From contig JBALVX010000003.1 in the NCBI GenBank assembly GCA_036961295.1, forward strand, positions 1-64,000: a stretch of DNA of 64,000 nucleotides, given 5' to 3'. Of the stretch, positions 1 to 7,769 are shown one piece after another. The notes under the pieces were generated by a model. It saw only the letters and a program-made list of their open reading frames with translations, searched no databases and was not told the origin of the DNA. This DNA comes from JAGPUQ01 sp036961295 (lineage in GTDB: Bacteria > Pseudomonadota > Gammaproteobacteria > Pseudomonadales > Porticoccaceae). Both the position numbers and the translations under genes were made by a program. Position 1 is the first letter of the stretch, and each line of letters opens with the position of its first letter.

Positions 1-60
1 GGTTAGAGCACAGCATTCATAATGCTGGGGTCGGTGGTTCAAGTCCACCCGTAGCCACCA
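1..60 (+). tRNA. tRNA-Met (CAT), elongator type, 3' part
   Basis: Only the 3' portion is in the window. It shows the anticodon stem and loop (CAGCA / TTCATAA / TGCTG, giving anticodon CAT), the T arm with GGTTCAAGTCC, and the acceptor end CGTAGCC followed by an encoded CCA at 58-60. The CGTAGCC acceptor strand matches the elongator tRNA-Met of gammaproteobacteria rather than the initiator. The D arm is partly outside the window. A degenerate copy of the anticodon-to-CCA part occurs at 7770-7814, which suggests this tRNA served as an integration site. Confidence 0.93.
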
Positions 61-212
61 TACTTCCTACACTCCGCGCCGTTGCTAACCCAACACTTCT
101 CGCAGATCATTTTCAGCTCTAGGTGGTACGCTAGGATGCTACATTCTGATGATGTGCATCACGGTACAAGACATTTTGTCGATACCTACTCTAAACTAAC
201 GTTATCCCGTTA

Positions 213-284
213 ATCGGATGGAAATGGATGGACAAATGGACGGATCCTCAGTATATTGGATGGAAACGGATGGATAATTGGATG
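213..284 (+). repeat. two 30-bp direct repeats upstream of the Fic gene
   Basis: Two copies of a 30-bp unit lie at 213-242 and 255-284, a period of 42 bp, with about 25 of 30 positions identical. Each unit contains GGATGGA repeated twice and ends in a TGGA core. The second copy ends 17 bases before the Fic start codon. The position suggests an operator or leader element; the Fic protein carries a C-terminal winged helix that could bind it. The binding is inference. Confidence 0.55.
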
Positions 285-301
285 TTTCAGGCATATAGCC
301 G

Positions 302-1351
302 ATGAAAATAGACACTCTACAGATTACGAACGATATATTGGCGATGATCTCTGAGCTTGACCAGTTCAAGGGCGCCTGGCAGGCAATCGGTCGCATCTCT
401 CCTGAACGCCTGTCTAATTTACGGCGTGTCGCAACCATTGAAAGTATTGGTTCATCAACACGGATTGAAGGATCGAAGCTTTCTGATCGCGAGATCGAAA
501 AGCTCCTCTCCAATCTGGACATTCAATCTTTTGCAAACCGAGACGAACAGGAAGTTGCCGGCTACGCCGCAGTAATGGACATCGTATTCGAGAATTGGAA
601 CGATATTCCGCTTACCCTTAACCATATTAAACAACTTCACAGTGAGCTGCTAAAGCACTCAACTAAAGACGAGCGCCATCGCGGTGAATTTAAAACCTTA
701 TCCAACAGCGTTGAAGCCTTTACACCGGAGGGTGAAAGTATCGGTGTCGTCTTTGAAACGGCAACACCTTTTGATACACCTCGATTGATGAATGAATTGA
801 TCGAATGGACAACTCAAGCTTTCGATAACGCTTCCTTACACCCCTTGTTGGTAGCGGCAATATTCAATGTCGTGTTCCTAGAAATACACCCTTTCCAAGA
901 CGGCAATGGCAGGTTATCTCGCACTCTGTCAACATTATTGCTGCTTAAATCAGGTTATCACTACGTACCCTATAGCTCACTGGAAAGTGTTATTGAGCAA
1001 AGCAAAGAAGCCTACTACTTAGCATTGCGCCGAACACAGGGCACTATCCGAACGGACAAACCCGATTGGCAACCGTGGGTAGTCTTTTTCCTAAAATCAT
1101 TAACCAAACAAAAACAAGGTCTGGATAAAAAGATCAAACGAGAAGGACTGCTGCTGGGTGATCTACCAAAACTATCGGTCGAAATTCTGGACATCGCCCA
1201 ACAACACGGGCGCGTTACGGTCAACGAGGCCGTAAAAGTGACCGGCTCAAATAGAAACACCATCAAAGATCACCTTCGATCTTTGCACGATAACGGTTTT
1301 ATTCAGCGGCATGGTGCGGGTCGAGGCACCTGGTATTCTCTAGCTTACTAA
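302..1351 (+). CDS. Fic-family protein adenylyltransferase with C-terminal winged helix
   Basis: Fic enzymes transfer AMP (or another nucleotide moiety) from a nucleotide to a hydroxyl side chain of a target protein. The 349-residue product has the full catalytic motif HPFQDGNGRLSR at about residues 196-207, with the active His, the acidic metal ligand and both Arg present. An N-terminal inhibitory motif STRIEG (about 52-57, pattern S/TxxxEG/N) makes it a self-inhibited class II Fic protein. The last 65 residues look like a winged helix-turn-helix (VTVNEAVKVTGSNRNTIKDH), so it may also regulate its own transcription through the repeats just upstream. No separate antitoxin gene is seen, in keeping with an internal inhibitory helix. 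It is the first gene after the tRNA and reads opposite to the rest of the island. Confidence 0.93.
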   Translation: MKIDTLQITNDILAMISELDQFKGAWQAIGRISPERLSNLRRVATIESIGSSTRIEGSKLSDREIEKLLSNLDIQSFANRDEQEVAGYAAVMDIVFENWNDIPLTLNHIKQLHSELLKHSTKDERHRGEFKTLSNSVEAFTPEGESIGVVFETATPFDTPRLMNELIEWTTQAFDNASLHPLLVAAIFNVVFLEIHPFQDGNGRLSRTLSTLLLLKSGYHYVPYSSLESVIEQSKEAYYLALRRTQGTIRTDKPDWQPWVVFFLKSLTKQKQGLDKKIKREGLLLGDLPKLSVEILDIAQQHGRVTVNEAVKVTGSNRNTIKDHLRSLHDNGFIQRHGAGRGTWYSLAY

Positions 1352-1571
1352 GTTACAGATCTATTTTTGTGAACGATAATCGCCCTCCATTATTTACGGG
1401 GTAGTTATTTTTAGGGGAAATAGAATATCAAGTTATTGAAGTTAAGTGGATTCCCCGCCTTTCCCTACAACGCTTGGCTTTACATACTGACTATTATCTG
1501 ACGAAATATGTCCATAATTGGCCAGAAGCGGACACTAGACAGAAAACCTTGAAATGCAATGGCGAACAATT

Positions 1572-2507
1572 TTACTCTGGGGCTGCCTTCATTGTGAGAC
1601 GATAAGAGCCATCTCGAAGTAAAATCCCAACCGGACCAACATCTTCCGAGAGAGGCAGATCACTTTTCACAACTTCCTCAGCTTGGCGATTATTGAAGAC
1701 ATTAGCAAACTTTTGGTCTGAAATTTCCGTATCCACATAAGATGCTCTATCGACGAATAGGGTGCCTTCATCAAGGAATTTTACAGCATAATATGGCCCA
1801 ACTATTGGGCATTGCGGGATATAGAAGTTTTTGATGAATGGATCGGTTTCAAATCCTTTTTTAATAAACTGCGCCCCCTTAGTACCATTGATTGCCCAAG
1901 AATGTTCTTTACGGTAAAAACCAAATCTCAACGAGATGATTTCCGAGAGAATATTGATAGCTTTTAAGCTATCGGATCCGGCACTGATATAAGTTTCATG
2001 ATTAAAATGGATTGACTTATTTCGCAGCTCCTTAAGCTCATTGAACTTTGTCTCAAGTGTGCCATCCAGAATACCCCAAGCATCCAAAGTGTCGATAGCA
2101 AGACTCCAGTCATCAAAGGAATTTTTACGGTACACCTGTTTATATTCAGGTGTATGACTGAATTCAGCCCTTAGAATAAGAAGCATGTGGTTCAACATAC
2201 GCTCCCCAAGGGCGCACGCCCCTGTTAATGCAGGATAATAGGAGCCGACGACAAAGGCTTGCCGTATTTCTGCAAAGAAACAGTTATGAAAGGAAACTAT
2301 CGAAAAAGGCGAAATACCAATTTCCTTGAATCTCGCGACCTTGGCGTCAAAGTCATGTGGCCCGAATTCCTGCTCAAGCTCCTTTAAGATTTTCTTTTTA
2401 TTCTCTCGGTGAAGCTGTTTCGGACGCTCTTCCCAGCTCTCTTGCTCCTCTTCAAGAGCGTAAGCACGAGTATCAAAATCTTGAGGGAATACTAAGTGGC
2501 GTTTCAT
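1572..2507 (-). CDS. HEPN-motif protein of unknown function, possible RNase effector
   Basis: I do not recognise a named family. The 311-residue protein has a charged N-terminal segment (about 20-60), then two helices typical of HEPN domains: one around 80-110 (IRQAFVVGSYYPALTG then GERMLNHMLLIL) and one ending in ELRNKSIHFNH at about 158-170. R162-N-x-x-x-H167 fits the RNx(3)H active-site pattern of HEPN ribonucleases found in many toxin and phage-defence proteins. The C-terminal 140 residues carry no motif I know. Its start lies 28 bases after the stop of the 229-residue gene, so the two are probably co-transcribed. An effector role is inferred from the motif and the defence-like neighbours. 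A catalytically inert structural HEPN-like fold is possible. Confidence 0.75.
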   Translation of the reverse strand: MKRHLVFPQDFDTRAYALEEEQESWEERPKQLHRENKKKILKELEQEFGPHDFDAKVARFKEIGISPFSIVSFHNCFFAEIRQAFVVGSYYPALTGACALGERMLNHMLLILRAEFSHTPEYKQVYRKNSFDDWSLAIDTLDAWGILDGTLETKFNELKELRNKSIHFNHETYISAGSDSLKAINILSEIISLRFGFYRKEHSWAINGTKGAQFIKKGFETDPFIKNFYIPQCPIVGPYYAVKFLDEGTLFVDRASYVDTEISDQKFANVFNNRQAEEVVKSDLPLSEDVGPVGILLRDGSYRLTMKAAPE

Positions 2508-2535
2508 ATATCTTCGGCCAAAAACGGACGTTCAT

Positions 2536-3225
2536 TTAGACTTTTAAATTACCAAACATTCCCGAATAGGTGATGGCCTCATATACTTTTTTCATTGCCT
2601 GACCTGCTTCTTGATCTAAAAACATTGAGGAGCGTTTTCCACAGGGTTCACCCATTAAATATGGACGCATAGTCTCCCAAGTTTCTCCACACTCGCTCGT
2701 TCGCCAACAGGGAACCGCGTTTTCCAGCATAAGTCCTATAGCAATATTTTTGGGAATAGTGTTGTCATTCGGCATTGGCTTTAGCCAATTACACACGACT
2801 AAGATCGGGTCTGTTTCGTCGAAATAAAAAGGTTTATCGATGCGTTCGGCTTCTATGTTGGCAACATGGCTATACCGCTTGTACGCTTCACCTTTCCAAA
2901 GCTCATTAACTGAATCGATGATTTTTTGCCCATTATCACGGCGATATGGGCAGCTTAAAAAACCATTTGCAAAATATACAGTATGGTCAAGCCTTCGATA
3001 ACCACACTCATTACTCGGATGAGTGATAGGGCTGGTCTCATTATGATTGCACACCAAAGGGTGCCAGCTTGGGTACCTGTCAACGACAGGGCCAAGACGG
3101 GTTGTCAAATGATCTAAATAATCTTTTAGTTCTTGCTGTTCTTCTGGGGTGCTCTTCTTTGGAATGAGATATCTTGCTGCTGCCTCAAACCCCTTTTCAA
3201 TTTCTTCGTTTCTACGAAATGCCAT
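2536..3225 (-). CDS. hypothetical protein, 229 aa, Cys/His-rich, paired with the HEPN gene
   Basis: No family is recognised. The protein is soluble, with no signal peptide or membrane segment. A Cys/His-rich middle (CNHNETSPITH, NECGYRRLDH, FLSCPYRR, about residues 58-97) could bind a metal, and two further Cys (CWRTSEC) lie near 172-178. The start is supported by GGGAG nine bases before the ATG. The gene sits between the broken helicase and the HEPN gene on the same strand, and is 106 bases downstream of the helicase stop. That gap holds inverted repeats, so this pair may have its own promoter. It could be a sensor, antitoxin or adaptor for the HEPN protein; nothing in the sequence decides this. 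Confidence 0.75.
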   Translation of the reverse strand: MAFRRNEEIEKGFEAAARYLIPKKSTPEEQQELKDYLDHLTTRLGPVVDRYPSWHPLVCNHNETSPITHPSNECGYRRLDHTVYFANGFLSCPYRRDNGQKIIDSVNELWKGEAYKRYSHVANIEAERIDKPFYFDETDPILVVCNWLKPMPNDNTIPKNIAIGLMLENAVPCWRTSECGETWETMRPYLMGEPCGKRSSMFLDQEAGQAMKKVYEAITYSGMFGNLKV

Positions 3226-3243
3226 AACACCAACTCCCGTTTA

Positions 3244-3290
3244 GCGCATGAAAACACATTACTATGCGCAAGTAAACCTTTTTGTGTTTT
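3244..3290 (-). promoter_or_regulatory. nested inverted repeats before the 229-aa/HEPN pair
   Basis: Two inverted repeats interleave in the gap upstream of the 229-residue gene. GCGCAT (3244-3249) pairs with ATGCGC (3264-3269), and AAAACACA (3251-3258) pairs with TGTGTTTT (3283-3290). The arms overlap, so both cannot form at once, as in an operator or an attenuator. They lie just after the helicase stop, so a weak terminator is the alternative. Confidence 0.4.
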
Positions 3291-3331
3291 ATGCAGAGGT
3301 TAAGGAAGCAGTCTTATGTACGCCGAATGAA

Positions 3332-4354
3332 TCATTTTGACCTGATGTGTTTCACAACTTTTTCAGGGATTATAAAAAGACGGTTTCGGGTTCTGGTCAG
3401 CGCTACATACAGTTTATTTTTTGTTAGTACTGCGAGCGTATCTTGTTCATTTTTCACAAACTTCTTGTGCGTGTTGTCGTTCAGTACCACACATACATCT
3501 CCATAATGATCTTCGCCCTTACATTCCCCCCAATTTTTTGAATAAAAAGGATATTTTTTACTATTTTGGTAGAAAAGTTTAACGATAGAGTCATCATTGA
3601 TGATCTGTTCGGCCTGCACCCATGTGGTAAGTTCGTAGATTTCAGTTTCATCGTCGCGATGTGAATCAATTGCAATACCTAAATTTTCTCGCACGTAACG
3701 GCATACACTAGGACTGCACCTGTAACTGTAACTTAGTGTTTCTCCGTCCGGCTCAAAACCCATATTTACAAATCTCTGTCTATAGGCTCAAAATTCATTG
3801 TGAAGATTTTTATTAACATTTGCATCTCTGCTTGTATCAAATGTATGTTGGAAAAAATCGCCTACAAAGTGCATATCAAGATTGCTAGGAGCGATGTGCG
3901 CGAGGAAATTAAAGTCATGCCCTCCAAAATCCTGCACCTCATCAATCATCAATACATCGTAGTATTTTTCCAGTCTTGCTTTTACATCATCCAAAATCCC
4001 TTTTTCTTCGATGAATCTCGCAAGCCGATTAGCATAAAGCCAACCATTTGATGAAATGTACCGAGCATTCCCCCTTGCTTTTCGGATCGGATTCTCTTTA
4101 AAAACTACCCCTTTTGCGCCCAGCTCCATGGACAAGAATGGTTTAAAACAAAAAGAAAAAAGAAACGAAAAATATGAGAAAACTTTTATGTTTTTTGGCA
4201 TGTAACCAAATTTTTCAATAATCTTGCGTTTAAGATTTGCCGAATTATTTATTGTATAGGTAACAAGTACAAACCGCTTTTCAAGATTAATATTGTCGAC
4301 CAGATAAGAGGTCTTGCCAGACCCAGCGACGGCAAATATTAAGCACTTATCCAC
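3332..4354 (-). pseudogene. short UvrD-like helicase (GajB-like), interrupted by an in-frame UGA
   Basis: The reading frame runs from ATG at 4354 to the stop at 3332 (340 sense codons) but has a TGA at 3788-3790, codon 189. Both halves are in the same frame, and the residues on either side of the stop read on naturally. Before the stop are Walker A AVAGSGKT (8-15), motif Ia (LVTYTINNSANL), Walker B MIDEVQD (136-142) and motif III VGDFFQH (164-170). After it are motif IV YSYRCS and motif VI YVALTRTRNRL. The start overlaps the end of the ATPase gene by 16 bases, the usual operon layout of a GajA-GajB pair. Even intact it would be shorter than GajB (about 490 residues) and lacks obvious 1B/2B insertions. 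It is probably inactive unless the UGA is read through or an ATG at 3763 reinitiates translation. Confidence 0.85.
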
Positions 4355-5907
4355 TGTATGGCATCCCTGATATATTGAGGAACTTGAAAACTATCATCCA
4401 TATTTTCAAGGACTTTTAGGGATGCCTCCGCTTTGTTCTTTAGCATCCACTCTCGCACTGTCAAAGTCCTGCGGCCTTCGCTGAACTGCGCATCACAGAA
4501 ATCTTGGTTGTCTTGGTATAAGCAAACTTCAAGAGTGTAACGCTCGTTGTCTTGGTCTCCGAAAATACAGTTGTCTTCACGCGTATAGTCCTCATAAAGC
4601 TCAATGCAATTCGCCTGATGATCGCCGTCGTTATCACGAATAACAGCAGTTTTGATATTTAGTAACGCCGCCACTTCTAGATATCGCTTAAAACTAGTAC
4701 CGCCTACTGAAAGAATATGGACGTTATTCTGATCTGGCTTACAGCCGGTCTGCATTTCGTAGAACTTATCCATGAGGATATATTCAGCGTCTCCTTCAAC
4801 AAGCAAAACCTTTCTCGATAAGACAAAGTCCAGAATCGTGTGATACGGGGCTTTAATAAAAAAGTCAGCTGTGTCTTCCGACAGATTATTCAGCCTTATA
4901 GGCTGGCTTGATGAAGGATGTAGCAAAATAGTATTTCTTAAATCGAGCCTAGAGCTGATCATATTGCTGTGAGTGGCTATGACTAATTGCTTGTCATCAG
5001 ACGCGCCAATAAGGGAAACCAGCTTTTTCATATTGATGTGACTCAGATGATTTTCTGGCTCTTCTATCAACGCGACATCAATTTTATGTTTGATCCCTTC
5101 GCTTTTCTTTAAAGCAAATTCAGTCTTGATAAAACACTGCTTGCCTTTACCTTTGTTCTCTATGCCAATTTTATTTTCTATTAAGGTTAAATCAGCTTTC
5201 AAATTTGATCTGCTATCGTTTTTCAGACTGAACGTATAATCAGGAATCCTCTCGTTCAAATCATTCAAGCTCTGCTGCTCAAAGCGAGTCTTTGCCTGCC
5301 CATATTCGAATTGGTGCTGTGCAATTTCGATATCAGTAGCCCAGGTGTTATACATATCTCCAATATAATTCCTGACAGCGTATTCATTTCCGATTTGTGA
5401 TGTGTCGATCAGGATATGCCTGAGAAACTTTTTATAGCCTGAATAGGCATCTCCCTGAAATGTGGTAAATTTTACGTGGTAAAACTCAAATGGGAAATTA
5501 GCTTCCTCTTGCGCTAGGATTTCTCGAATTTCCCTGCTGTATTCTTCGCGAGGGCAAAAATCCATTCTCAGCCCGTCGCAGTCAATACCTTCAGAGTTGT
5601 TACGCCCAAACAAAGCTTCATCGTTTTGTTCATTCAGCCATAATTCCACGAACGTGAACGGCAGCTCTTCATAGAGCTTTGCTGTCTGTAGGTAGGAATC
5701 TATAGCCTCTTTGTTAATAAGTCTTTCAAACCCCAATTTTTCAATCTGTGGTCTATTTCCACTTAAGACCAAAGCCATTGCGTTGAGGATAGAACTTTTA
5801 CCAGATTCATTTTCTCCAATCAGAATGTTAAGTTTTTCATCCAACGTTATTTCAAAATTTTCAAATTTTTTGAAGTTGTACAGCTTTACTCTGTTGATAA
5901 CTTTCAT
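4339..5907 (-). CDS. OLD-family ATPase/TOPRIM nuclease (Gabija GajA-like)
   Basis: The 522-residue protein joins an ABC-type ATPase to a TOPRIM nuclease domain. Walker A is GENESGKS (31-38), Walker B is VALIEEPENHLS (278-289), and the H-loop is ATHSN (311-315). The TOPRIM region has its conserved Glu in LLVEGDAE (about 368-375) and the acidic motif IRDNDGD (about 423-429). This order and length fit OLD-family enzymes and GajA (about 580 residues), a nucleotide-sensing DNA nickase of the Gabija anti-phage system. The overlapping downstream UvrD-like gene supports that reading. All nuclease and ATPase residues appear intact although the helicase partner is broken. A solitary OLD nuclease or another OLD-plus-helicase system is the alternative. 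A GGAAAG stretch precedes the ATG. Confidence 0.88.
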   Translation of the reverse strand: MKVINRVKLYNFKKFENFEITLDEKLNILIGENESGKSSILNAMALVLSGNRPQIEKLGFERLINKEAIDSYLQTAKLYEELPFTFVELWLNEQNDEALFGRNNSEGIDCDGLRMDFCPREEYSREIREILAQEEANFPFEFYHVKFTTFQGDAYSGYKKFLRHILIDTSQIGNEYAVRNYIGDMYNTWATDIEIAQHQFEYGQAKTRFEQQSLNDLNERIPDYTFSLKNDSRSNLKADLTLIENKIGIENKGKGKQCFIKTEFALKKSEGIKHKIDVALIEEPENHLSHINMKKLVSLIGASDDKQLVIATHSNMISSRLDLRNTILLHPSSSQPIRLNNLSEDTADFFIKAPYHTILDFVLSRKVLLVEGDAEYILMDKFYEMQTGCKPDQNNVHILSVGGTSFKRYLEVAALLNIKTAVIRDNDGDHQANCIELYEDYTREDNCIFGDQDNERYTLEVCLYQDNQDFCDAQFSEGRRTLTVREWMLKNKAEASLKVLENMDDSFQVPQYIRDAIQWISA

Positions 5908-5952
5908 CTAACTTTCCGTGTGGTTTAATTTTTTTATTCCGTGATTTAAATT

Positions 5953-5995
5953 CGAACGTTCGCTTTGAGTGACAGCCAACTATTTCCATAAAGCG
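5953..5995. promoter_or_regulatory. palindrome and inverted repeat upstream of the GajA-like gene
   Basis: CGAACGTTCG (5953-5962) is a perfect 10-bp palindrome. It adjoins a second inverted repeat, CGCTTT (5961-5966) with AAAGCG (5990-5995). Both lie 46-88 bases upstream of the GajA-like start, where an operator would be expected. Confidence 0.4.
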
Positions 5996-6015
5996 AATTA
6001 TCACACACTCACAGC

Positions 6016-6120
6016 TCATCCATTGAAGATTTCCTCAAGCTTACAGACAATGTCTTTTTGTGTCTCTGCTCCTGCTTTATCCAGTTTCTTTTCCCGCCAC
6101 TTGAGGGTATGTGAAGGCAT
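6016..6120 (-). CDS. possible 34-aa ORF or gene remnant upstream of the GajA-like gene
   Basis: The 5908-6281 interval has no long gene. One minus-strand stretch here reads like protein: MPSHTLKWREKKLDKAGAET and onward to KLEEIFNG before a stop at 6016. The composition is charged and helical, and the frame stays open upstream of the ATG for about 15 more codons. It could be the tail of a decayed gene (an island integrase or regulator would be a natural candidate, but no motif shows it) or a small leader protein. The rest of the interval shows nothing recognisable. Confidence 0.25.
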   Translation of the reverse strand: MPSHTLKWREKKLDKAGAETQKDIVCKLEEIFNG

Positions 6121-6281
6121 AGCATTTCTCTGCTGCAACGGCAGGGCGAGGCCCTACAAGAAGCGCTACCTGGCCTCTATATTTGGCTCAATTTCAATGG
6201 CTTACCCCTATTATTATCATTAGTATTTTCGGTAATAACGCGACGCAGGCGCAGTTATTTTCATTCTCCGTCTCGCAACCT

Positions 6282-6764
6282 TCACTCAGCCGTAAACAAA
6301 CACTCCTTCGCTATTTTGACCATGATGGCGATAACAATACCGATGCCAATCACGAAGAGCAGAAACGCCACGTCATTCCAAAGAGTGGATTCACTGGTAA
6401 GCTCGAGCCCCCTGGCGTTCGGAAATAGCGGATCGATGGTAGAGGCGATAACAATGGTCCAGGCGGTGATTATCATTCCTATCGCAATGCGCCGGGATGT
6501 TTTGACCGAGAGATTCAAGAGGGGCAGAACGGCGGCCAGCAACCAAAGACCAAAGCCATTGGTGATGCCTTCCATATGGGCCATACGCCAGGCGTCGTAG
6601 GTACCCGGCATTTGATAATCAATAACCCCGGGGATGGGCCAGAGGCGAATATCGCCTATCAGAAAGAATACAAAGCCGAAGCCGATAACAAAAGCGAATA
6701 AGAGTACCAGGGCTCCGTGTCCGACCAGTAAGCGCTGACTCTTTCTGATGTCTTCCATAGCCAC
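6282..6764 (-). CDS. styrene-oxide-isomerase-like integral membrane protein
   Basis: The 160-residue product has four hydrophobic helices. Its motifs match the small StyC-type epoxide isomerases: GHG near the N terminus (about 14-16), a PG.I loop, then PGTYDAWRMAHMEGITNG at about 52-69. The family has an equivalent PGS..GW.RAH...LNG segment that holds a haem-ligating His. Known members isomerise styrene oxide to phenylacetaldehyde in the inner membrane. The real substrate here is unknown, and no other styrene-degradation gene is present. It lies 81 bases after the PF10118 gene, separated from it by a repeat-rich operator region, so the two may be co-regulated. Confidence 0.6.
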   Translation of the reverse strand: MAMEDIRKSQRLLVGHGALVLLFAFVIGFGFVFFLIGDIRLWPIPGVIDYQMPGTYDAWRMAHMEGITNGFGLWLLAAVLPLLNLSVKTSRRIAIGMIITAWTIVIASTIDPLFPNARGLELTSESTLWNDVAFLLFVIGIGIVIAIMVKIAKECLFTAE

Positions 6765-6794
6765 CTCTTTTTGTTGTTATGTTTACGTGAATTT

Positions 6795-6845
6795 TTAGAT
6801 CACTAATTTAGTTATCTAATCTAGTGATCTAACTAAGTGATTAAT
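6795..6845 (-). promoter_or_regulatory. operator array: 11-bp inverted repeat plus three 13-bp direct repeats
   Basis: TTAGATCACTA (6795-6805) and TAGTGATCTAA (6822-6832) form a perfect 11-bp inverted repeat with a 16-bp spacer. Related half-sites AGTTATCTAA (6810), AGTGATCTAA (6823) and AGTGATTAAT (6836) recur at an exact 13-bp period. This looks like a multi-site operator for a TetR- or MarR-type repressor. It lies between the PF10118 gene and the isomerase-like gene. No regulator gene is adjacent. Confidence 0.6.
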
Positions 6846-7736
6846 CTAGAAAGGTACCGGCATGCTGGGACTACTCGTATCCAGTAGCGGGATTGGCGCT
6901 CCCTCGGGCAGGGTTGCGTAGCCCTTAACCCAATCTTTCATCCATTGGGGGTCGCGTTCCTTGCGCGGGTTGAAACCCGGAAGCATGGCTCGAAAACAAA
7001 ATGGCCCAACATTGACGATGAACAAGACAAATTCTTTTATTATTTTGAGAAATGTGGATGGGCGATACAGTATTTTGTCTTTCTTTAAACATCCTAGCAT
7101 GCCTCTTATACCCAGGCTGAGGATATGACCTGTGCCGTGGAGTACCCCAAGAGCTCTCGGTAAATACTGGCCGGAATATGCCATGTAGGCGTCAAACGCG
7201 ACGGTTTTGTGCTCGGCTTCCTCTATCATATGCATCAGCCAAAATGAGCTGACGTGTCGGCTGGCTCCCGCAAATAGCCCCACGCGTTTGCTTATCAACC
7301 AATGCGTAAAACCATTGGTCATCGACTCGAATCCGGCACCATACGCTAATTGAGTTCTCAGGCTTCTAGTCTCGAGGCGAGCGTAATCCTCGGTCATACG
7401 CTTTTCCAACTCTTCCAGCTCTGGATAACCATTGGCCTTTATCAGCTCGTTATAACGTCGGTGGCATTTATAGTGATTCCCCTCCTGCCGGTTGAATCCA
7501 GTCATGTCTTCCAGTAACTCGGGGTCGGTGATGTGTTTTTTCGCTTTTAGCATCGCGCGAATCAAGAAAGGTTCGAGATAGGGCATGGTCATCGAAAACC
7601 CGTTAAACAAGTGCGACCGAACCGGATTCCCAGGGATCCAGACAGGATCCAAATCGGCAGGGAAATCGAACGAAAAATCCCTTATCACCAATTTATCGAC
7701 GTCTTTAGGAAGATACTTATAATTCGACTGCTCCAT
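6846..7736 (-). CDS. PF10118 predicted metal-dependent hydrolase (ferritin-like helices)
   Basis: The 296-residue protein fits the PF10118 family, annotated as predicted metal-dependent hydrolases and built of long helices resembling diiron proteins. Likely metal ligands occur in FNRQEGNHYKCHRRYN (about 81-96) and in FWLMHMIEEAEHKTVAFDAY (about 165-184), which pair Glu and His in an ExxH-like spacing. The N terminus (RDFSFDFPADLDPVWIPGNP) is also typical. A hydrophobic stretch near 225-250 suggests membrane association. No biochemical activity is firmly known for the family. It precedes the isomerase-like gene on the same strand, which suggests a shared oxidative or lipid-related role (inference). 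Confidence 0.75.
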   Translation of the reverse strand: MEQSNYKYLPKDVDKLVIRDFSFDFPADLDPVWIPGNPVRSHLFNGFSMTMPYLEPFLIRAMLKAKKHITDPELLEDMTGFNRQEGNHYKCHRRYNELIKANGYPELEELEKRMTEDYARLETRSLRTQLAYGAGFESMTNGFTHWLISKRVGLFAGASRHVSSFWLMHMIEEAEHKTVAFDAYMAYSGQYLPRALGVLHGTGHILSLGIRGMLGCLKKDKILYRPSTFLKIIKEFVLFIVNVGPFCFRAMLPGFNPRKERDPQWMKDWVKGYATLPEGAPIPLLDTSSPSMPVPF

Positions 7737-7769
7737 TTGCTACCTCCATCATCCAGCATATTGATCACC

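Noticed and set aside
4339..5907. PARIS AriA or retron-associated ATPase instead of GajA
   Set aside because: ATPase and TOPRIM parts are fused in one protein and followed by a UvrD-like helicase, which fits Gabija; PARIS splits these functions and no reverse transcriptase or retron RNA is seen.
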